Shown in pieces: positions 51,719-60,740 of a stretch of DNA of 64,000 nucleotides. Both the position numbers and the translations under genes were made by a program. The stretch spans positions 868,001-932,000 of the forward strand of contig NZ_BLLN01000005.1 in the NCBI RefSeq assembly GCF_011170125.1. The letters run 5' to 3'. The stretch is from Streptomyces diastaticus subsp. diastaticus. GTDB lineage: Bacteria > Actinomycetota > Actinomycetes > Streptomycetales > Streptomycetaceae. The notes below the pieces were generated by a model, which made no database searches, had not been told where the DNA came from, and was given only the letters and a program-made list of their open reading frames with translations. The stretch's first letter is position 1. Each line of letters opens with the position of its first letter.

Positions 51719-52591
51719 CTACCGTTCGCCCGGCAGCAGCCCTCCCGGCTCAGGCCGGGTGACGGCGGCCGCCTCGGCCTTCGGGTTGCGGCGCTGCCTG
51801 CGGGACACCCACTGGGCGAACCACGAGAGCAGCATGCACATCCCGATGTAGATCGGCGAGATCACCATCACCACGGGGATGAAGGGCAAATCGTAGTCGA
51901 GGTTCGAGGCGATGAGTTTTCCGGCGTGGAGGAACTCCTCGTAGGTGATGAGGTAGCCGAGCGAGGTGTCCTTCAGCGCGACCACCAACTGGCTGATGAT
52001 GGCCGGCAGCATGGCGCGCAGCGCCTGCGGGGCGAGGACGTGCACCATGACCTGGGTCTTGCGCATGCCCAGCGCGTACGCGGCCTCGCGCTGGCCCTTG
52101 TCGACGGAGTTGACGCCGGAGCGGAAGACCTCGGCGAGGACCGAGCCGTTGTAGAGGGTCAGGCCGGTGACCAGGGCGGGCAGCGCGTGCACCTGGAGCG
52201 CCACGAAGACGAAGAAGATCATCACCAGCACCGGCATGGCCCGGAAGAACTCCACGATCACCGTCGCCACCCAGCGCACGGGCCGGTGTTCGGAGAGCCT
52301 GCCGACGGCCAGGACACCGCCGAGGACGAGGGAGAGCACCGAGGCGTACGCGAACGCCTTGAGGGTGTTGCCCAGTCCGCGCAGCAGCAGTTCCTGGATA
52401 CCGGTGTAGGCGAAGGGGCGCCACTTCACGGTGGTGAACTGCTCGGTGTCGAAGAGGAGATACAGCACGCAGCCGTGGACCACGAGGATCACCAGGACGG
52501 CGAGGACGCTGAAGATCCGGTGGCGCTTGCGGGCCTTGGGGCCGGGGATGTCGTAGAGAGCCGAGGGCTCCTGGTCGGTCCTGGCGGTCAT
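51719..52591 (-). CDS. gluD: Glutamate-type amino-acid ABC permease (GluD)
   Basis: A 290-residue membrane permease of the His/Glu/Gln polar amino-acid family. A roughly 30-residue charged cytosolic start is followed by a first helix (RIFSVLAVLVILVVHGCVLY). The family coupling motif is EAAYALGMRKTQVMVHVLAPQ, where the EAA loop docks on GluA. It starts at ATG 52591, overlapping the stop of gluC by four bases. It is last in the gluABCD operon. Confidence 0.93.
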   Translation of the reverse strand: MTARTDQEPSALYDIPGPKARKRHRIFSVLAVLVILVVHGCVLYLLFDTEQFTTVKWRPFAYTGIQELLLRGLGNTLKAFAYASVLSLVLGGVLAVGRLSEHRPVRWVATVIVEFFRAMPVLVMIFFVFVALQVHALPALVTGLTLYNGSVLAEVFRSGVNSVDKGQREAAYALGMRKTQVMVHVLAPQALRAMLPAIISQLVVALKDTSLGYLITYEEFLHAGKLIASNLDYDLPFIPVVMVISPIYIGMCMLLSWFAQWVSRRQRRNPKAEAAAVTRPEPGGLLPGER

Positions 52592-53232
52592 CGGGCGACT
52601 CCCCAGCGCTTCTCCATGAGGTGGAAGAGGGCGCTGATGGTGAGGGTGATGATGAGGTAGCCGAGCGCGATCCAGACGAAGGTCCAGATGATGTTGTAGC
52701 CCAGCTCGCTGAGGGTGCGGTAGGTGCCGAGGAGTTCGGTGACGCTGAACGCCCCGGCGATGGCGGAGTTCTTGGCCAGCGCGATCAGCGTCGAGCCGAC
52801 CGGCGCGATCACCGAACGGAACGCCTGCGGCAGCACCACGGCGGAGAGGGTCTGGCCGAAGGTCATGCCGAGGCTGCGGGCCGCCTCCCCCTGGCCGCGC
52901 GGCACGGTGTTGATGCCCGAGCGGAGCGCCTCGCAGACGAAGGCCGAGGTGTAGCAGCCCAGCGCCAGGACGGCGAAGAGCTGGAAGGGCAGGGCGAGGC
53001 CGAAGCGCGGCAGACCGAGCAGGACGGCGAAGAACAGCAGGGTGAGCGGGGTGTTGCGCAGGACCGTCACCCAGGCCGTGCCGAAGAAGCGCAGGGAGCC
53101 GATCGGCGCCACCCGGAAGGAGGCCATCAGAAAGCCGAGGGCCAGGGCGAGCAGCGAGGCGTAGACGGTGAGTTCGACGGTACCGAGGAAGCCTCTGCCG
53201 TAGGTGGAGAAGTTGTCGGTCAGGACGTTCAT
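52588..53232 (-). CDS. gluC: Glutamate-type amino-acid ABC permease (GluC)
   Basis: A 214-residue membrane permease, first of the pair. It has about five helices, with FLGTVELTVYASLLALALGF at the N-terminus and the EAA-type loop EAARSLGMTFGQTLSAVVLPQ. It begins 15 bases after the stop of the binding-protein gene and overlaps gluD (ATGA). With GluD it forms the heterodimeric channel. Confidence 0.93.
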   Translation of the reverse strand: MNVLTDNFSTYGRGFLGTVELTVYASLLALALGFLMASFRVAPIGSLRFFGTAWVTVLRNTPLTLLFFAVLLGLPRFGLALPFQLFAVLALGCYTSAFVCEALRSGINTVPRGQGEAARSLGMTFGQTLSAVVLPQAFRSVIAPVGSTLIALAKNSAIAGAFSVTELLGTYRTLSELGYNIIWTFVWIALGYLIITLTISALFHLMEKRWGVAR

Positions 53233-53246
53233 GATGTCCGCCCTCC

Positions 53247-54185
53247 TCAGCCGGCCGGATAGCGGTCGATGGCGGGCGGCTTCGGCGCCGGGACGCCGGA
53301 GAGGCCGAGCGTCGCGTCGTACGCCGCCTTCCAGTAGCCCTTGCGCTCACCCTCCTGGAGGGCGTCGTCGATGGCGAGGCGCAGCGCGTTGTCGGAGCGC
53401 AGCACGCCGATGCCGTACGGCTCCTCGGAGAAGGGCTTGCCGACGACCTTGAGTTCGTCGGGGACCTTGGCGGCGTAGCCGAGCAGGATGGCGTCGTCGG
53501 TGGTGACCGCGTCGACCTGGTAGGTCAGCAGGTTGTCCACGCAGATCGAGTAGGTGTCGTAGGAGACGAGCACGGCTTTCGGGTACTCCTCCTGCATCCG
53601 CTGGTACGGCGTGGAGCCGGCGGCGGAGCAGACGCGTTTGCCGTCGAGGTCCTGCGGCCCTTCGATGCCCTCCTCGTCGGCGCGGACCAGCAGGCCCTGC
53701 CCGGCGATGTAGTAGGGACCGGCGAAGCCGACGAGCCGTTTGCGGTTGTCGTTGATGGTGTAGGTGCCCACGTAGTAGTCGATCTGGCCGTTCTGGAGGG
53801 CGGTCTCGCGGTTGGCGGAGGCGATGGTGGTGAAGCGGACGCGGTTCTCGGCGAAGCCGAGGTAGGCGCCGACCATCTTGGCGATCTCGATGTCGAACCC
53901 GGTGTAGCCGCCGCCCGCCGGGTCCTTCTCGCCCAGGTACGGCTGGTCCTCCTTGGCGCCGACGACCAGGGAGCCCCGGGACTTGGCCCGGCGCCAGGTC
54001 GGCGACTCGGGGAGGCGGAAACCGGTGTCCACGCGGTAGTCGGGCAACTGGTCGGCCCGGGGGCCCTTCACCGGGGGGCTGCCCTCCTTGCCGCAGGCGG
54101 CCGCCAGGGCGAGGAGGAGCAGGAGCCCGAGGGCCGTCAGGCGGGTGGCGTGGCGGGGGCGGCGGATACGGGTCGCGTACGTCAT
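53247..54185 (-). CDS. gluB: Glutamate-binding lipoprotein (GluB)
   Basis: A 312-residue extracellular solute-binding lipoprotein (SBP family 3). The signal RLTALGLLLLLALAAAC ends in a lipobox with Cys31. Mature sequence shows LVVGAKEDQPYLGEKDPAGG, GFDIEIAKMVGAYLGF, the binding-site Arg in ANRETALQNGQIDYYVGTYT, and the domain crossover KRVCSAAGSTPYQRM. The set matches the Corynebacterium/Streptomyces glutamate importer. Aspartate or other polar amino acids remain possible. It lies 12 bases downstream of gluA. Confidence 0.92.
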   Translation of the reverse strand: MTYATRIRRPRHATRLTALGLLLLLALAAACGKEGSPPVKGPRADQLPDYRVDTGFRLPESPTWRRAKSRGSLVVGAKEDQPYLGEKDPAGGGYTGFDIEIAKMVGAYLGFAENRVRFTTIASANRETALQNGQIDYYVGTYTINDNRKRLVGFAGPYYIAGQGLLVRADEEGIEGPQDLDGKRVCSAAGSTPYQRMQEEYPKAVLVSYDTYSICVDNLLTYQVDAVTTDDAILLGYAAKVPDELKVVGKPFSEEPYGIGVLRSDNALRLAIDDALQEGERKGYWKAAYDATLGLSGVPAPKPPAIDRYPAG

Positions 54186-54197
54186 GGCGTCGCCCCC

Positions 54198-54941
54198 TCA
54201 GTGCTTGAGGATCTTGGAGAGGAAGTCCTTGGCCCGCTCGCTCTCCGGGTCGCTGAAGAAATCCTCGGGGGTGCGGTCCTCGACGACGCGTCCGCCGTCC
54301 ATGAAGACGACCCGGTTGGCGGCTGAGCGGGCGAACCCCATCTCGTGGGTGACGACCACCATGGTCATCCCGTCCCGGGCGAGTTGCTGCATCACCTCCA
54401 GCACCTCGGTGATCATCTCGGGGTCGAGCGCGGAGGTCGGCTCGTCGAAGAGGAGCGCCTTGGGGTCCATGGCCAGCGCCCGCGCGATGGCGACGCGCTG
54501 CTGCTGCCCGCCGGAGAGCTGGGCGGGGAGCTTGTCGGCGTGGTCGGCGAGGCCGACCCGCTCCAGGAGTTCACGCGAGCGCCGGTCGGCGTCGGGCCGT
54601 TTGCGGGAGCGCACCTTCATCTGGGCCAGCGAGACGTTCTGGAGCACGGTCTTGTGCGCGAAGAGGTTGAAGGCCTGGAAGACCATGCCCACCTCGGCGC
54701 GGAGCCCGGCGAGCGCCTTCCCCTCTTCCGGCAGCGGCTGCCCGTCGAGTCTGATGGTGCCGGACTGGATGGTCTCCAGCCGGTTGACGGTGCGGCAGAG
54801 AGTGGACTTCCCCGACCCGGAGGGACCGATGACCACGACGACCTCTCCCCTGCCGACGGTGAGGTTGATGTCCTTCAGGACGTGCAGGTCGCCGTAGTAC
54901 TTGTTCACGTCGTGCAACTCGATCAACGGATCGACAGCCAT
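54198..54941 (-). CDS. gluA: Glutamate ABC transporter ATPase (GluA)
   Basis: A 247-residue ATPase with Walker [11 protein letters not shown]-loop MVFQAFNLF, signature [17 protein letters not shown], Walker [15 protein letters not shown] and switch [11 protein letters not shown], all canonical for the polar amino-acid family. The start at 54941 gives the usual N-terminus [20 protein letters not shown]. An upstream extension is not family-like. It is the first gene of the gluABCD operon. Confidence 0.94.
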   Translation of the reverse strand: MAVDPLIELHDVNKYYGDLHVLKDINLTVGRGEVVVVIGPSGSGKSTLCRTVNRLETIQSGTIRLDGQPLPEEGKALAGLRAEVGMVFQAFNLFAHKTVLQNVSLAQMKVRSRKRPDADRRSRELLERVGLADHADKLPAQLSGGQQQRVAIARALAMDPKALLFDEPTSALDPEMITEVLEVMQQLARDGMTMVVVTHEMGFARSAANRVVFMDGGRVVEDRTPEDFFSDPESERAKDFLSKILKH

Positions 54942-55103
54942 GCCCAGCTCTACCCACTTCCAGCGGTGTCGGTCCGCGCAAACTATCCAGCGCCTCTCGG
55001 GGCCGGACAAACGACACGCACAGGGCGGGATTAACCGTATTTGCCCATCCTCGGACCGCCGGCCGGCGGATGCGGCGGGGCGCGCCGGGTCCGCCGGACG
55101 CGG

Positions 55104-55541
55104 TCAGCCCTCGGCGATCTCGGCGTACGTCTGGGAGAGTTCGGGCGCGCCGTGGACCGCCCATTCGACGCCGGCCTCGACCACGTGCAGTTCGCGGCCG
55201 GAGGGCAGCCGGACCACGACCCGGCCGCCCGGCCAGACGTGCCAGCGCGCGCCCCGCACGTTCCGCACGACGACGGTGCCGAGGTACAGCCCCGCGTCGT
55301 TGCCGAGCCAGGGCAGCACCTCGGGATCGTCGCGCCAGCGCGGCAGCAACTGGTCCAGGGCGGCCAGTGAGGCCGGTGTGTCGTCCAGCTCCAGCCCGGC
55401 CACCTGTGCGTGCGAGCGCAGCAGTTCGCACTCGGCGAAGAGTTCCGCGGCGGCGTCCGGGTGGTCCTCGAAGACGGCGGCGGCCGACCGCCCGGACCCG
55501 CTCTGCCGTTCACGCCACTTGTCCAGGAAGGGGATGTGCAT
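55104..55541 (-). CDS. DUF6278-like protein
   Basis: A 145-residue soluble protein starting MHIPFLDKWRERQ. The N-terminal half is helical (DAAAELFAECELLRSHAQVA and SLAALDQLLPRWRDD). The C-terminal half is a beta domain (GLYLGTVVVRNVRGARWHVW then GRVVVRLPSGRELHVVEAGV). It matches my memory of the small Streptomyces DUF6278 family. No catalytic residues are evident. It lies upstream of the gluABCD operon on the same strand with a 160-base gap. Function unknown. Confidence 0.8.
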   Translation of the reverse strand: MHIPFLDKWRERQSGSGRSAAAVFEDHPDAAAELFAECELLRSHAQVAGLELDDTPASLAALDQLLPRWRDDPEVLPWLGNDAGLYLGTVVVRNVRGARWHVWPGGRVVVRLPSGRELHVVEAGVEWAVHGAPELSQTYAEIAEG

Positions 55542-55647
55542 GGAACCCAGCGTGGCACCGGTGGGGCCCGGCGGGCCACAGGCGCGCGGCTGGGAGCCGC
55601 TTATGGCCTGTTCGGCGCTTGTTCACGCTCCGTCGGCCGAGACGCCG

Positions 55648-55677
55648 TTGACGCCTTCGAACACGCCTTCCTAACGT
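55648..55677 (+). promoter_or_regulatory. Possible promoter of the SGNH hydrolase gene
   Basis: TTGACG (55648-55653) and TAACGT (55672-55677) separated by 18 bases. A transcript would have a leader of about 165 bases. Assigned by eye. Confidence 0.4.
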
Positions 55678-55848
55678 GGCCGGGCCTTTCCCCTCCGTCG
55701 GGCCACGCCCGGCCCGACGCACCGAACACCTCCGGCACCACGGCGCCGGCGCCACCGACCGGCACCATCGAGTCGGCGGCGGACCGCGACGCGTGGCGTC
55801 CGGTCCTCCCCGACGACCGACGACCGACGACCGAAGAAGGGGGCGCCC

Positions 55849-57639
55849 GTGCGCCGACAACTGTGGGGGCCCGCCCTCGTCCTGGCCCTGGTCACGAGCG
55901 CGGCTTCGCCGGCCTCGGCGGGCGCGGCCGAGGAGCGGGAGCCGCGGCCGTTGCGGGAGCTGTACGACAACCGGGCGGTCAGCGAGGACGACCGGCCGGG
56001 CGCCGCCGACTTCGACGGGCAGGGCCGCTCGCTGCCGGCAGCCGCGCTGCGCGCCGCCGGATGGCGGGTCGGCGCCCGTCCCACGGTGGAGGGGACCCGG
56101 CTCGACTGGCCGGTCTCCAGACCCGGCAGACCCGACAACGTGCGCGCCGACGGGCAGCGGGTGGCGGTCGAGGGGCGCGGGGACGCGCTCACGTTCCTGG
56201 TCGCCGGCACGGGCGGCGAGGCGACCGGCACGGGCAGCGTGCACTACCGCGACGGCGGTCACAGCCGCTACCGGCTGACCGCCCCCGACTGGCGCACCGG
56301 TCCGCTCGCCACCAAGGCGGTCGCCCTGCCGTACCTCAACACCCGTGAGGGCGGCGTCAAGGACCGCCCCCGGCTGTACGTGGTGACCGTACCGCTCGAC
56401 GCGCGCCGCACCGTGGAGTCGGTGCGGCTGCCGCACGTACGGGGTTTCGGCAGGGCCCTGCACGTCTTCGACCTGCGGGTCCGTCCGGCGGCGGAGGGCT
56501 GGACGGGCAGCTGGTCGGCGTCGACGGCCGGGCTGCCGGAGGTCGGCCCGTGGCGCGACCAGACGCTGCGGCTGGTCGTCCATCCCACCAAGGCGGGCCC
56601 CACGGTACGGGTGCGGCTCTCCAACACCTTCGCGGGAGCGCCGGTCCGGGTGGGCAGCGCGACCGTGGCGGTCCGTGCGAAGGACGCCGAGCCCCGGTCC
56701 GAGCCGGTGCCGCTGGCCTTCGGCGGGCGGCGCGGGGCGGTCCTGCCGGCCGGGGCGGAGGCGGTCAGCGACCCGCTCGACTTCGCCGTGGAGGAGGGCG
56801 CCGACCTGCTGGTCAGCCTGCACCTGCCGGGCTCCGTGCCGTCGGTGCCGCTGCACGACAAGGCGGTGCAGAAGTCGTACCTGAGCACCCCGGGCGACCA
56901 CGCCGCCGACTCCGACGGCGCCGCGTACACCGGGACGGTCGGCACCTGGCCGCTGCTCACGGGCGTCGACGTGAGCGGCGGGCCCGGTTCCGTGGTGGTG
57001 CTCGGCGACTCCATCACCGAGGGCGTCCGCACCACCGAGGGCGCCAACAGGCGGTGGACCGCCGCGCTCGCCCGGCGGCTGCGCGCGCAGGACCGGGTGC
57101 CGCGCTACGGCGTGCTCAACCAGGGCATCTCCGCCAACCGCGTGCTCAGCGACCGCTACCCGGGCGACGGCGTGTCCGCCGACACCGGCGGGGTCAGCGC
57201 CCTCAACCGGCTGGACCGGGACCTGCTCGCCCAGACCTCCGCGCGGACCGTGGTCCTCTTCGAGGGCATAAACGACGTCCGCTGGGGCGCCGGCGCCGAC
57301 GAGGTGGTGGACGGGCTGCGGCAACTGGCGAGCCGCGCCCGCGCCCGGGGCGTACGGGCCGTGGTGACCACCCTCGCGCCGTGTGAGGGCGAGTCCCGCT
57401 GCACCGCAGCCGTCGACGCCGAGCGGACCTCGGTCAACCGGGCGCTCCGCGCCGACCGGCACTCCTTCGACGCCGTCCTCGACTTCGACCGGGTCCTGCG
57501 CGATCCCGACCGCCCGGCGCGGATGCTCCCCGCGTACGACAGCGGCGACCACCTGCACCCGGGCGAGGCGGGGCTCCAGGCGCTGGCCGACGCCGTCGAC
57601 CTGGGCGAGCTGACCGGACGGCCGCGCGCCGGGGGGTGA
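55849..57639 (+). CDS. Secreted SGNH/GDSL hydrolase with large N-terminal domain
   Basis: A 596-residue exported esterase-type protein. The GTG at 55849 is followed by the signal MRRQLWGPALVLALVTSAAS. Residues about 30-370 are beta-rich with no clear family (GSWSASTAGLPE and VRLSNTFAGAPVRVGSATVA are visible). The SGNH catalytic domain starts near 375: GDSITEG with the nucleophile Ser, NQGISANR with the Gly/Asn oxyanion pair, FEGINDVRWGA, and Asp-x-x-His in YDSGDHLHPGEAG. Full-length members of this Streptomyces group share the long N-terminus. The substrate may be an acylated polysaccharide. It ends 3 bases before the convergent exonuclease gene. Confidence 0.87.
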   Translation: MRRQLWGPALVLALVTSAASPASAGAAEEREPRPLRELYDNRAVSEDDRPGAADFDGQGRSLPAAALRAAGWRVGARPTVEGTRLDWPVSRPGRPDNVRADGQRVAVEGRGDALTFLVAGTGGEATGTGSVHYRDGGHSRYRLTAPDWRTGPLATKAVALPYLNTREGGVKDRPRLYVVTVPLDARRTVESVRLPHVRGFGRALHVFDLRVRPAAEGWTGSWSASTAGLPEVGPWRDQTLRLVVHPTKAGPTVRVRLSNTFAGAPVRVGSATVAVRAKDAEPRSEPVPLAFGGRRGAVLPAGAEAVSDPLDFAVEEGADLLVSLHLPGSVPSVPLHDKAVQKSYLSTPGDHAADSDGAAYTGTVGTWPLLTGVDVSGGPGSVVVLGDSITEGVRTTEGANRRWTAALARRLRAQDRVPRYGVLNQGISANRVLSDRYPGDGVSADTGGVSALNRLDRDLLAQTSARTVVLFEGINDVRWGAGADEVVDGLRQLASRARARGVRAVVTTLAPCEGESRCTAAVDAERTSVNRALRADRHSFDAVLDFDRVLRDPDRPARMLPAYDSGDHLHPGEAGLQALADAVDLGELTGRPRAGG

Positions 57640-57642
57640 GAC

Positions 57643-58422
57643 TCAGACGGTGAGGTCGGCGACGACCGGGGCGTGGTCGGACGCTCCCTTGCCCTTGCGC
57701 TCCTCGCGGTCCACGTAGGCGTCGGAGACGGCGGTGGCGAACGGGGCGTTCCCGTAGACCAGGTCGATGCGCATACCGCGGTTCTTGGGGAAACCGAGCT
57801 GGCGGTAGTCCCAGTAGGTGAAGGGCTTGTCGTACTTGAGGGGGCGCGGGACCACGTCGTTCAGCCCGGTGGCGCGCAGCGCGGCGAGCGCCTCGCGCTC
57901 CTCCGGGGTGACATGGGTGGCGCCGATGAAGGCGGTGGGGTCCCAGACGTCCGAGTCGTGCGGGGCGATGTTGTAGTCACCGAGGACGGCGAAGGGGCGC
58001 TCGCCGGCCGCGTCGTCGGCGACGGCGTCCCGCAGGGCCTTGAGCCACTGGAGCTTGTAGGCGAAGTGGGGGTGGCCCACCTCGCGGCCGTTCGGTACGT
58101 AGACCGACCAGACACGGACCGGGCCGCAGGTCGCGGAGATCGCCCGGGGCTCCTCCACGCCGTCGTACTCCGGTCCGCCGGGCAGGCCGCCGACCACGTC
58201 GGCCAGGCCCACGCGGGAGACGACGGCCACGCCGTTCCACCGGCCGGTGGCGCGGACCGCGCTCTCGTACCCCAGCTCGGCCAGGGCGTCGGCGGGGAAG
58301 GCCTCCTCGGTGGTCTTGGTCTCCTGGACGCACAGCACGTCCGTGCCGCTGCTCTCCAGCCAGGCCAGCAGCCTCGGGAGGCGCGCGGTGATCGAATTGA
58401 CGTTCCAGGTGGCGATGCGCAT
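57643..58422 (-). CDS. xthA: Exodeoxyribonuclease III
   Basis: A 259-residue Mg-dependent AP endonuclease/3'-5' exonuclease of base-excision repair. Motifs in order: MRIATWNVNSITARL at the start, the metal-binding Glu in LCVQETKTTEE, RWNGVAVVSR, SVYVPNGREVG, the Asp/Asn pair in LGDYNIAPHDSDVWD, MRIDLVYGN, and the catalytic Asp-His in SDHAPVVADL at the C-terminus. The ATG at 58422 gives the canonical family start. It lies 35 bases downstream of the MBL-fold gene on the same strand. Confidence 0.94.
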   Translation of the reverse strand: MRIATWNVNSITARLPRLLAWLESSGTDVLCVQETKTTEEAFPADALAELGYESAVRATGRWNGVAVVSRVGLADVVGGLPGGPEYDGVEEPRAISATCGPVRVWSVYVPNGREVGHPHFAYKLQWLKALRDAVADDAAGERPFAVLGDYNIAPHDSDVWDPTAFIGATHVTPEEREALAALRATGLNDVVPRPLKYDKPFTYWDYRQLGFPKNRGMRIDLVYGNAPFATAVSDAYVDREERKGKGASDHAPVVADLTV

Positions 58423-58457
58423 GACTGACAACCTAACCGACCCCGCCGACAGTCCCC

Positions 58458-59090
58458 TCAGACCTCGGTGAACGTGCCGGGCCGCAGATGCTGGTGGCCG
58501 GCGTCGGCCAGTGCGCCGATCTGCCGCTCGTAGACGGGCAGGGCCAGGTCGGTGAGGAGCGCGTCGTGGATGTCGTAGGCGCGGGTGGGACGGACCTCGC
58601 GGAGGTAGTCCACCACCTCGGAGAGCTTGTTCCACGGGGCCATGACGGGAAGCAGCAGGGTCTCGACGGGCCGTTCGGGGACGGTCAGGGCGTCGCCGGG
58701 GTGGAAGACCGCGCCGTCGACCAGGTATCCGACGTTGGTGACGCGCGGGATGTCCGGGTGGATGACGGCGTGCAGCTCTCCGTGGACCTCGACGTCGAAC
58801 CCGGCGGCCGTGAAGGTGTCACCGTGGCCGACGGTGTGGACCCGGCCGGGGAAGGCCGCCGCCATGGGCTCCGCCACCGAGGCAAGGGTCCACAGCTGGA
58901 CGGCCGGGTCGGCCTCCAGGGCGGCCCGCAGGTTTCCCTCGTCGAAGTGGTCGGGGTGCTCGTGGGTGACCAGCAGCGCGTCGGCGCCGACGGCGGCGTC
59001 CGGCTCGGTGAAGTTGCCCGGGTCGATGACGAGTGTGCCCGACTCCTTCTCCAGCCGGACGCAGGAATGGCGCTTCTTGATGAACCTCAT
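58458..59090 (-). CDS. MBL-fold metallo-hydrolase (UlaG-like)
   Basis: A 210-residue metal-dependent hydrolase. The starting segment MRFIKKRHSCVRLEKESGTL lies on strand 1. The metal motif HxHxDH is intact in LLVTHEHPDHFDEGN. A further His is in HAVIHPDIPRVTNVGYL and the bridging Asp in FHPGDALTVPE, and the final His is in YDIHDALL. This short form resembles UlaG/RNase-Z-like proteins of unknown substrate. The ATG is at 59090. Confidence 0.9.
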   Translation of the reverse strand: MRFIKKRHSCVRLEKESGTLVIDPGNFTEPDAAVGADALLVTHEHPDHFDEGNLRAALEADPAVQLWTLASVAEPMAAAFPGRVHTVGHGDTFTAAGFDVEVHGELHAVIHPDIPRVTNVGYLVDGAVFHPGDALTVPERPVETLLLPVMAPWNKLSEVVDYLREVRPTRAYDIHDALLTDLALPVYERQIGALADAGHQHLRPGTFTEV

Positions 59091-59213
59091 GGTTCCATCG
59101 TGCGCCTTCCCCCCGCGCCCGGCACGTTCCCCCTCCGAAGGAGCCCAGGTCCCCTGGCGGGCGCGGCGGCGGTGCCCGGCGCCGAGATCCGCGACCGGGC
59201 CCCGGCGCTCCCC

Positions 59214-60497
59214 TTACTCGTGCGGCGTCGTCTCCTCCGCGACCACGGCGCGGGCGACCCGGAACGCCTCCTCGGCCGCCGGGACGCCGCAGTAGACGGC
59301 CGCCTGGAGCAGGACCTCGCGCAGCTCGGCCACGGTGAGGCCGTTGCGGAGGGCCGCCCGCACCTGCGCGGGCAGTTCGGCCGTGTGCCCGGAGGCGATC
59401 AGTGCCGTGAGCGCGACGCAGGAGCGGGTACGGCGGTCCAGTCCGGGCCTGCTCCAGATCTCGCCCCACGCGTAGCGGGTCAGGAAGTCCTGGAACTCGC
59501 CCGAGAAGGCGTCCGCCTCGGCCAGCTCGCGGTCGACGTGGGCGTCGCCCAGCACCTCGCGGCGCACCTTGATGCCGGACTCGTACGGGTCGGGCCGCAC
59601 GGAGGCGTCCGGGTCGACCCAGGGGGCGATCTCGGCGACCGGTCCCGTGGGCTGCGGCGGCAGGACCACCGGGGTGGGGGCCGGCGCCGGCGTCTGCCCC
59701 GTCGCCTCCGGAGCGGGGCTCCAGGGCGTGGAGAAGTGCCGCACCAGCAGGTCGGTGACGGCGGCCGGCTGCTCGACCGGCGCCAGGTGCGAGGCGCCGG
59801 GCACCACGGCGAGGCGGGCGTCCGGAATCCCGGCGACCAGCGTGCGGGCCTCGGCGGGCCCGGTGACCTGGTCCTCGGAGCCGACCAGGACGAGGGTCGG
59901 CACCCCGATCCGGCCCAGTTCGGTCCGGATGTCGAAGGCGGCGAGCGCCTCGCAGGCGGCGATGTAGCAGCCGGGGTCGGTGGTGCGCACCATCTGCACC
60001 GCCCACTCGGTGATGGCGGGCTGCGCCCCGGCGAAGCCGGGCGTGAACCACCGCTCGGGCGCGGCCCTCGCCACCGGGTCCAGCCCGTGCGACCGGACCA
60101 CCACCCCGCGCTGGCGGAACTCGTCGGCGGTGCCGAACCGCGGCGAGGCGGCGATCAGCGCCAGCGAGGCGACCCGCCCGGGGTGGCGCAGCGCCAGTTC
60201 GGCGCCGACGGCCCCGCCGAGCGCGCAGCCGGCGAACCCGAAACGCTGCACCCCGGAGGCGTCCAGCGCGGCCAGCACCCGGTCGGCCAGGTCGGCGACC
60301 GTCCCGGCCGGGTGAGCCGGCGCTCCGCCGTGGCCCGGCAGGTCGAACCGGAACACCCGCCAGGTGCGGGCCAGCTCGGGCACCTGCCGGTCCCACATGT
60401 GCCAGGTGGTACCCAGTGAGGGACCGAGGACCAGGACCGGGGCGTCCTCCGGCCCGTCAAAGCGGTATTGCAGGGTGTTCGACGGTGTCTCACTCAC
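59214..60497 (-). CDS. pcaL: PcaL: 3-oxoadipate enol-lactonase / 4-carboxymuconolactone decarboxylase fusion, lactonase Ser missing
   Basis: A 427-residue fusion of PcaD (alpha/beta hydrolase, about 1-265) and PcaC (about 300-427) of the protocatechuate branch of the beta-ketoadipate pathway. The PcaC part is canonical: ESGIKVRREVLGDAHVDREL, FLTRYAWGEIWSRPGLDRRT and LREVLLQAAVYCGVPAAEEA. In the PcaD part the nucleophile elbow, usually G-x-S-x-G-G, reads FAGCALGGAVG, so the Ser is Ala with a Cys beside it. Asp (VGSEDQVTGPAE) and His (PGASHLAPVEQ) are kept. Lactonase activity is therefore doubtful. No other pca gene is in the window, although these genes usually form an operon. Confidence 0.9.
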   Translation of the reverse strand: MSETPSNTLQYRFDGPEDAPVLVLGPSLGTTWHMWDRQVPELARTWRVFRFDLPGHGGAPAHPAGTVADLADRVLAALDASGVQRFGFAGCALGGAVGAELALRHPGRVASLALIAASPRFGTADEFRQRGVVVRSHGLDPVARAAPERWFTPGFAGAQPAITEWAVQMVRTTDPGCYIAACEALAAFDIRTELGRIGVPTLVLVGSEDQVTGPAEARTLVAGIPDARLAVVPGASHLAPVEQPAAVTDLLVRHFSTPWSPAPEATGQTPAPAPTPVVLPPQPTGPVAEIAPWVDPDASVRPDPYESGIKVRREVLGDAHVDRELAEADAFSGEFQDFLTRYAWGEIWSRPGLDRRTRSCVALTALIASGHTAELPAQVRAALRNGLTVAELREVLLQAAVYCGVPAAEEAFRVARAVVAEETTPHE

Positions 60498-60531
60498 GCC
60501 TCAGACCTTCTCACGTCTCACGCCGTCTCAC
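60488..60531 (-). repeat. Four TCTCAC (GTGAGA) repeats before pcaL
   Basis: TCTCAC occurs at 60488-60493, 60509-60514, 60516-60521 and 60526-60531, read as GTGAGA toward pcaL. The first copy overlaps the start of the coding region and the others lie upstream. They might be half-sites for a regulator, but spacing is irregular. Confidence 0.35.
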
Positions 60532-60740
60532 ACAGCCGGGGAAGCGGCGGCCCGGCGCACCCGCGGCTCGCCCCCTCGGGCGAGGAGGCGCCGGCCGAGG
60601 GCGCATGGGGACATCCTGGCCCTGCCGCACCTCCGTCACCTGCTCTTTCCCTCCCCACCTGCTGCCCTGCTCCCTTCTCCGGGCCGGGTGAGGTGGTGGC
60701 GCGCCGGGCCTCCGGCGGAACCGGCAGCCGTCGCGTCCGG

